Positions 54,061 to 58,833 of a stretch of DNA of 58,833 bases are shown here, piece by piece. The position numbers and the translations under genes were made by a program. Source of the DNA: an uncultured bacterium (GTDB lineage Bacteria > Hydrogenedentota > Hydrogenedentia > Hydrogenedentales > Hydrogenedentaceae); the NCBI GenBank assembly GCA_937124615.1, contig CAKZKR010000050.1, positions 1 through 58,833 of the forward strand, read 5' to 3'. Within the stretch, counting starts at the first letter, position 1. Each line of letters starts with the position of its first letter. The notes under the pieces are model-generated. The model was not told where the DNA came from, ran no database searches, and saw only the letters and a list, made by a program, of their open reading frames with translations.

Positions 54061-54984
54061 TTAATAGAAACTATTCATTTGATTACATACATTGACCCAG
54101 ACACGGGTATAAGGGAATTGGTCAGGATAGCGAATAAATGTTACATGTCCATCAAGATGCAGGACATTTCCCCCTCCGGGCTGGTGGTTTAGCATAGGAG
54201 TGTTGTATCCTTCCCCTTCGCCTTTTTTGAAAAGATTGTCCCACATAATAGGGATTTCTGATGCGGAAGTATTTTGATTTAGAAAACGTTCGACACCCTC
54301 TCTAAGCCGATAGACAGTTCTTTTTTGTGTATCACCGGGATAGAAGGGTATAAAAGATAAATCTTTATCGTATAGATTAGCAACAGAGGTTAGTGGAGTA
54401 TTTCGGACTTGCGATACTAAATCTGCAAAAGCGGTAACAAAAGCACCTTCGATTTCTGTTCGTGGGTCGGGTGCGTGTTCATCTCCATCCGGGATTAAGT
54501 ATAGAGAAGGAACAATTAGCCAGCCTAAATAACTGTATGATATGTCATTTATCTTGCATAGGTCTGGCTCCTCAGTTGTTTCGTCCAACCAACCACCGGG
54601 ACCGAGAGCAACGGAACGGTCTATATCCGATGGACAGATGAGTACTTTTAAGTCGGATAAGTATTCTGGATACATTCCCTTTGGTTCAAAAAAGGATTCT
54701 CGTGTATTGGCCTCACTACATGGCAGGGCATTTTCCGTCCAGGGGGTTCGTATGGCTTTGATGGGAGGGAAATAGTTTCCCTTGCTCTCGTTAGCATACA
54801 TAATCAAAGCCAGCCCAATCTGTTTGAGATTGTTGGCACAGGAGGCTCTTTTTCCGGCTTCGCGAGCCCGAGATAATGCTGGTAAAAGGATGGCGGCCAG
54901 GATGGATATGATGGCTATGACGACCAACAGCTCAACCAGTGTGAAACCACGAAGTTTTTTATACGATACCTGAGAATGAATCAT
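54061..54984 (-). CDS. Prepilin-like protein with HxPGGxN...DG motif (copy 3)
   Basis: A 307-residue paralogue of the genes at 7229 and 21175. The leader is longer (13 residues, ending KLRG) before FTLVELLVV, with Glu at +5 and [22 protein letters not shown]. It shares [11 protein letters not shown] and [17 protein letters not shown] with the other copies. No strong ribosome site is seen, so a different start is possible. It lies between the sulfatase gene and a 9-unit repeat array. Confidence 0.85.
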   Translation of the reverse strand: MIHSQVSYKKLRGFTLVELLVVIAIISILAAILLPALSRAREAGKRASCANNLKQIGLALIMYANESKGNYFPPIKAIRTPWTENALPCSEANTRESFFEPKGMYPEYLSDLKVLICPSDIDRSVALGPGGWLDETTEEPDLCKINDISYSYLGWLIVPSLYLIPDGDEHAPDPRTEIEGAFVTAFADLVSQVRNTPLTSVANLYDKDLSFIPFYPGDTQKRTVYRLREGVERFLNQNTSASEIPIMWDNLFKKGEGEGYNTPMLNHQPGGGNVLHLDGHVTFIRYPDQFPYTRVWVNVCNQMNSFY

Positions 54985-55033
54985 AATAACATTATATAAT
55001 AAGAAACAAGGGAAAACAGATTTTTATTGCAGG

Positions 55034-55115
55034 GTCAGACAGGTCGGACAGGCCGGACGGGTCGGGCCGGCCGGACAGGCCGGGACAGGTCGGATAGGCC
55101 GGACGGGTCAGACGG
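55034..55115. repeat. Nine-unit array of the 9-bp GTCGGACRR repeat
   Basis: GTCAGACAG, GTCGGACAG, GCCGGACGG, GTCGGGCCG, GCCGGACAG, a 10-bp unit GCCGGGACAG, GTCGGATAG, GCCGGACGG, GTCAGACGG. It fills the gap between the ppiD-like stop (55118) and the prepilin start. It is GC-rich in an AT-rich genome. Confidence 0.9.
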
Positions 55116-55117
55116 TA

Positions 55118-57043
55118 TTAGTCTCCGATAAGGGTGTTTAATTTTTGTAAATCATTGGCGGGGTGGGCCGGCTTTTTCTGTTCGTCTTTGCTCTCTTCTT
55201 TTTCTTTATCTTTTCCCAAAATAGATGCAATCATTTGCTGGTTAACCTTAATAGGGACGCCACTCTTCATGGCTTTTTCTCGCAGATAGAGACGATAGTC
55301 CTCTAATATCTCGTTTTGTGCCATGCGAAGTTCCATTTCTCGCATCTGTTTTTTGTCTTCGTCCATTTTTTCTTTATCTGCGTCGGTTGGCAATGTTTTT
55401 TCTAATAGTTGCACAAAATAATGTTCGTTATTAAAGTCTTTAATGGGTCCTGCAAGGGCGCCAATATCTTGCCCTTCTAATTCAGTGAATATTTTTTCTG
55501 GAGGTACCATAAGCCCTTCCTGGAATAAGTAATCCTTTGCAGTGAAGGGCTTCGCAGTTTCTTTAATTTCGATATTCAAATCGGGGAAAATTTTAGGTAG
55601 GTCATCAATCGATTTTGCTTCTGCTTTAATCTTATTCGAAATTTCTTCTACTTTCTTTTTGTAATCGTCCTTAAGTCTCATCATGTTGGTGTAATCTTTT
55701 TCCAGGCGTTCGCGGACTTTATCAATAGGTGGGATTTCTCCTTTGATTCGTTCCAGTACTTTGGCCACAAATATATTATCCCGGCCTGTAATTACCTGGT
55801 ATTCTGAGTCTTTGTCGGGTGTTATAAAAGCACTTCGATATTGATACATATCAAATTGATTTAGGCCCTCGATGTTTTTGGATTCTCTGTTGAAAGGTCC
55901 TATTTTGACAATTTCCAGATTTTTTTCCTGAGCCACTTTTTCCAGGGTCTTATCCTCGTTGGCTTTTTGGGCTATTTCTTTTGCTTGTTCCTCTCTATTC
56001 TTTTTTTCTTCCTCATCTATTGACGCACGAATCATAATTTGGCGTGCCCGAATCTCGCGGGCACCTGTTTCTGCATGAGTTCGTTCTTCTTCCACTTTGA
56101 ATATATAGTAAGCACCGAAAGCATAGATAGGCTCATTTATTTCACCTACTTTCAATGAGAACAAAACTTGCCGATGAGGAGGTTCCGTTTCCCGTTGAGT
56201 TTGCCAGCCCATATCTCCACCTTGTTGACTCTTCTGGTCAGAATAGGTATTTGCTAACTCTGCAAAATCTTCACCTTGTTTGGCTTTATTATAGGCTTCA
56301 GTAGCCCTATCAGGGACAGGGGGTATTAAGGATACTTTTACGGCTTCCGTGAGTAATGTATCGGATTCGCGATAGGTTTCCTTGTTCTCTTCAAAATATT
56401 TTGACAGTTCTTCTTCCTTTATTTCGATAGGGGGCGAAATCTTCGCATATTTAATGCGGATACGCGTAAAGTTGTTCATCACTTTTTTATCTATTGTTGT
56501 AGGGTCAAATCGTGCAGGGGCCAGTAAAGTATTGATAAAAACCTGGCGTGAAATGGATTTTTGGAGGTCTGAATAAATCTCATTCCAGTTAATTTTACCC
56601 TCGTTGGCTTCCACCCATGCGTTCCATGCCTCACGGTCTAATTTACCGTCTTCCGTGCGGAATTGAGGCCATTTTTGCATTTGTTCAATAAGCAGACTGC
56701 GTTCAACTTTAAAATTTCGTTTCTGTTCTTCTAATGCAATAAGATTAGAATCGATCATCTGTTGCAAAATTTTATCCGTTTCGCCGGACTGTTCTAATTC
56801 TTCAATAGTTACAGTTTTGTCGGGTGTGGACCTTTGTTGAATAAGCATGTTTAAATTTCGGCGGAATTCGCTTTCCTTAACGGGTAAGTTTCCAACCGTT
56901 GCAATTGGATTATCTGCAAATTCGGGTGTTGCGGACCTATATTTGCCGGGCATGTCAAAGAAAAGGACAAATGGAACAGCAATAACCAGCACCACAAACA
57001 GCAGAATAGCACGACGATGTTTCCTCATTAAATCTTGAATCAT
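55118..57043 (-). CDS. PpiD/SurA-like membrane-anchored peptidyl-prolyl isomerase
   Basis: A 641-residue periplasmic folding factor. A membrane anchor lies at about 12-31 (RAILLFVVLVIAVPFVLFF), followed by the SurA-N-like helical region (about 45-190: LQQMIDSNLIALEEQKRNFK). A parvulin domain lies at about 240-325 (AKQGEDFAELANTYSDQKSQ, then GDMGWQ, then FGAYYIFKVEE). A second helical half follows. The C-terminus is charged. It likely helps outer-membrane or exported proteins fold. AAAGG lies nine bases before the ATG. Confidence 0.85.
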   Translation of the reverse strand: MIQDLMRKHRRAILLFVVLVIAVPFVLFFDMPGKYRSATPEFADNPIATVGNLPVKESEFRRNLNMLIQQRSTPDKTVTIEELEQSGETDKILQQMIDSNLIALEEQKRNFKVERSLLIEQMQKWPQFRTEDGKLDREAWNAWVEANEGKINWNEIYSDLQKSISRQVFINTLLAPARFDPTTIDKKVMNNFTRIRIKYAKISPPIEIKEEELSKYFEENKETYRESDTLLTEAVKVSLIPPVPDRATEAYNKAKQGEDFAELANTYSDQKSQQGGDMGWQTQRETEPPHRQVLFSLKVGEINEPIYAFGAYYIFKVEEERTHAETGAREIRARQIMIRASIDEEEKKNREEQAKEIAQKANEDKTLEKVAQEKNLEIVKIGPFNRESKNIEGLNQFDMYQYRSAFITPDKDSEYQVITGRDNIFVAKVLERIKGEIPPIDKVRERLEKDYTNMMRLKDDYKKKVEEISNKIKAEAKSIDDLPKIFPDLNIEIKETAKPFTAKDYLFQEGLMVPPEKIFTELEGQDIGALAGPIKDFNNEHYFVQLLEKTLPTDADKEKMDEDKKQMREMELRMAQNEILEDYRLYLREKAMKSGVPIKVNQQMIASILGKDKEKEESKDEQKKPAHPANDLQKLNTLIGD

Positions 57044-57173
57044 AAACAGAAACCTTTTATACTTTATCCAGTTAAAATATAATTCGAGTCCGAAAGAACA
57101 AAAAGATTTTGCTAACTGAACAATAAATGTATCATAATTGGCCGTTTCTACTCAAATAAGAGAAATGATTGTT

Positions 57174-58187
57174 ATGACAAAAAGAGGACGAAACAGAACA
57201 CATTTTGATTTCCATAAGCCTTTTTTTATTTATGTTCCTCTGTTTGTGTTTACCATTTTTATGGTTTTTTCTGTCTGTTGGCCTGCAGAAGATAAGCAAT
57301 TGCGACGATTAAAGATACCGGAAACATCCGCCGGAAAAGATATTATTGTTTCTTGGCAAGATAAAGTTCGAAGTGAACTATCCAAAAAATTGTATTTGCC
57401 TGATACGAAACCGGAGTCTTTTGCAGCAAAACAATTAAAAAAGAATGAAAATAATGGTTGGGTATTAGAAGAAATTGAGATACAAAGTACTCCGGGAAGA
57501 CAAATCCGTGTTTGTATGGGAGCGCCGGCAGATATAAAAGACAAAAAGTTTCCTGCTGTCGTATGTATTCACGGACATGGAGGAAATCGGTATTCAGCCT
57601 TTGAGGAAAATCAGACACTATATCATCAGTTTGGCAAAAGATTGGTAGAGAGGGGGTTTATAGTAATCACAACGGATGTGGGTCAGCATGAAGTTTATGA
57701 GAAAAACCGAACATTAATGGGGGAACGGCTTTGGGACCTTATTCGCTGTGTAGACTATCTTGAAACACTTCCTTTTGTAGATGTAAATCGTATAGGTTGT
57801 GCAGGGTTGTCATTAGGTGGCGAGATGGCTATGTGGTTAGGGGCGATGGATACCCGAATTAAGGCGACGGTTGTTTGTGGTTTTCTTACTTATATGGACC
57901 AGATGGAGAGAAATCATTGTATGTGCTGGAAATTTGAGGGACTGCGGGAGGTCGTTGATTTTCCGGATATTTACGCTTTGATAGCGCCGCGTGCTTTGCA
58001 ATGTCAGAACGGTGAAAAGGAACCTCCGGACCAGTTTCCACCATCGTTGGCAAGAAAGGCATGGGAAGAAATAATCCCTGTGTATGAGGTATTGGGAGCG
58101 AAAGATAGGTTGGAACTCGTAATTCATCCGGGGGGACATGAGGTATCGATTGAGCCCATGCTAAAGTTTCTGAGGGAGCAGTTGTAA
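57174..58187 (+). CDS. Secreted alpha/beta hydrolase (acetyl esterase / dienelactone hydrolase-like)
   Basis: A roughly 337-residue hydrolase with an N-terminal hydrophobic export signal (YVPLFVFTIFMVFSVCWPA). Motifs: oxyanion-hole VVCIHGHGGN, nucleophile elbow GCAGLSLGGEM (GxSxG), and the catalytic histidine in HPGGHEVS. It resembles the C-terminal hydrolase domain of the giant protein at 17096. The start is uncertain: ATG 57174 or 57165; the longer TTG start at 57138 is less likely. It converges with queF across a 7-unit repeat array. Confidence 0.8.
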   Translation: MTKRGRNRTHFDFHKPFFIYVPLFVFTIFMVFSVCWPAEDKQLRRLKIPETSAGKDIIVSWQDKVRSELSKKLYLPDTKPESFAAKQLKKNENNGWVLEEIEIQSTPGRQIRVCMGAPADIKDKKFPAVVCIHGHGGNRYSAFEENQTLYHQFGKRLVERGFIVITTDVGQHEVYEKNRTLMGERLWDLIRCVDYLETLPFVDVNRIGCAGLSLGGEMAMWLGAMDTRIKATVVCGFLTYMDQMERNHCMCWKFEGLREVVDFPDIYALIAPRALQCQNGEKEPPDQFPPSLARKAWEEIIPVYEVLGAKDRLELVIHPGGHEVSIEPMLKFLREQL

Positions 58188-58192
58188 GAGGG

Positions 58193-58254
58193 GTCAGACA
58201 AGTCGGACGAGTCGGACGGGTCGGACAAGTCGGACGAGTCAGACGGGTCGGACC
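58193..58254. repeat. Seven-unit array of the 9-bp GTCGGACRR repeat, running into queF
   Basis: Units GTCAGACAA, GTCGGACGA, GTCGGACGG, GTCGGACAA, GTCGGACGA, GTCAGACGG, GTCGGACC. The last two units contain the queF stop codon and final residues. It lies in the convergent gap between the hydrolase and queF. Confidence 0.9.
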
Positions 58255-58748
58255 GAATTATCTTTTCCTTCTTTCCACTGTTCAGGAGAACCCATTGTCT
58301 CCGCGTCATAACTTATGGATACAGTGCTGGCAATACCCCCTCGTGGATTGCATTCAATCAATATCGACATTTTTCTTGGTCTGCATGAAAAAACGAGGTC
58401 TTCTAACATCCGATTAACCAGATGCTCATACCAGATTCCTACATCACGATAGGAGAGAAGGTAATATTTCAGGGAACGCAATTCAAGACAATACTTGTCC
58501 GGGACATAACGAATGGTTACCTTTGCAAAGTCGGGTAGACCGGAAAATGGACAAACAGATGTAAACTCGTCTGTTATTGAGATTATCTCCATATTTCTGC
58601 CGGATGGTGTTGTGGAATACTCATATTCAAAACATTCCAGGCAATCGCTCTTTATTGCTTCAGGACCCTTGAATGGAAGGGTTTTTCCCTGGGGCTTAAA
58701 ACTACGGATAACCTTAACTTTCTTTGTTTTACCCTTTTTCTTATCCAT
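58239..58748 (-). CDS. queF: NADPH-dependent 7-cyano-7-deazaguanine reductase (QueF type I)
   Basis: A 169-residue enzyme that reduces preQ0 to preQ1 in queuosine synthesis. The catalytic C66 (TSVCPFSGLPDF) and D73 lie in the family block, and the QueF motif is LELRSLKYYLLSYR (usual E-S/L-K-S-L-K-Y/L-Y). Length fits the unimodular type I. AAGGG precedes the ATG; I see no preQ1 riboswitch in the 85 bp left upstream. The last five codons and the stop (SVRPV-stop) come from the 9-bp repeat array. Confidence 0.92.
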   Translation of the reverse strand: MDKKKGKTKKVKVIRSFKPQGKTLPFKGPEAIKSDCLECFEYEYSTTPSGRNMEIISITDEFTSVCPFSGLPDFAKVTIRYVPDKYCLELRSLKYYLLSYRDVGIWYEHLVNRMLEDLVFSCRPRKMSILIECNPRGGIASTVSISYDAETMGSPEQWKEGKDNSVRPV

Positions 58749-58833
58749 ATTCGATAACCCTTTTACGAATTATATTTGTATTAATGAATGATATAATACG
58801 ATAAAAGAAAATGATTATAAAAAAGGAAGTTGT

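Noticed and set aside
55034-58254. CRISPR array
   Set aside because: Units are 9 bp and directly abutting, with no spacers and no cas genes.
58124-58309. Open frame rich in Ser-Asp (SDSSDLSDPSD) opposite the hydrolase end
   Set aside because: It is a translation of the 9-bp repeat in one frame, with no ribosome site; the repeat array explains it.
1-58833. tRNA or rRNA genes
   Set aside because: No cloverleaf with a T-loop or conserved rRNA stretch was recognised on either strand by eye.
58749-58833. preQ1 riboswitch before queF
   Set aside because: The remaining 85 bp show no aptamer-like stem and C-rich loop; the window ends too soon to exclude one further upstream.

Overview
The window looks like a chromosomal piece from an uncultured, low-GC, diderm bacterium of the Planctomycetes / Lentisphaerae / Candidatus Hydrogenedentota type. 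Hydrogenedentota is my best guess, by inference rather than search. The clues are three '[28 protein letters not shown]' style prepilins with a C-terminal H-P-G-G-N-DG motif, three Tat-exported enzymes (DegT-type aminotransferase, Gfo/Idh oxidoreductase, sulfatase), a DUF1844 protein, a 30-residue COX24/AURKAIP1-like protein, a NodU-type carbamoyltransferase with SxtJ, and KdsB, which implies lipopolysaccharide. I see no rRNA, tRNA, CRISPR array, transposase, integrase or phage gene. No gene-free stretch exceeds about 300 bases.

Layout. 0-9.4 kb: a Tat-exported aminotransferase, a secreted zinc-phospholipase-like protein, an unusual sugar ABC importer (binding protein fused to one permease, second permease with a large insertion), a prepilin, and a GntR/LacI-type regulator broken by two frameshifts. 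9.4-17.1 kb: housekeeping genes rsmG, pyrG-kdsB, DUF1844, the tiny COX24-like gene, ndk and coaD, with one Tat oxidoreductase. 17.1-23.7 kb: a giant secreted two-domain hydrolase, a small His/Cys membrane protein behind a perfect sigma-70 promoter, a prepilin and a C45-type acyltransferase. 23.8-31.5 kb, plus strand: uvrB, a sigma-factor-like membrane fusion, a diguanylate cyclase, threonine aldolase and an MFS permease. 32-38.7 kb: a PTS EIIA, a TMTC-like TPR membrane protein, a LmbE deacetylase, dnaN flanked by DnaA boxes, and a PilB/GspE ATPase. This block has AGA/AGG-rich arginine codons. 38.8-47 kb: carbamoyltransferase-SxtJ, thiolase, an S41 protease lipoprotein, a broken Sel1 gene and a YfhO-like membrane protein. 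47.1-52.5 kb: an operon of a glycosyltransferase and a Mre11/Rad50-like (SbcD-SbcC, YhaO-YhaN) pair in which both partners have lost their catalytic motifs. 52.5-58.8 kb: sulfatase, prepilin, PpiD-like foldase, alpha/beta hydrolase and queF.

How the genes fit together. pyrG and kdsB abut, linking CTP supply to CMP-Kdo synthesis. The PilB ATPase plausibly serves the prepilins scattered through the window. Secreted hydrolases, the sulfatase and the sugar importer suggest a polysaccharide-degrading life. A 9-bp tandem repeat (unit GTCGGACRR) is dispersed through intergenic gaps and in one place supplies the stop codon of queF.

The strongest candidate for something undescribed is the double-degenerate, membrane-anchored SbcD/SbcC-like pair at 48142-52457. 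Next are a parS-like palindrome lying inside a 19-bp promoter spacer (and repeated 86 bp upstream), the rearranged ABC importer, and the sigma-like membrane fusion.
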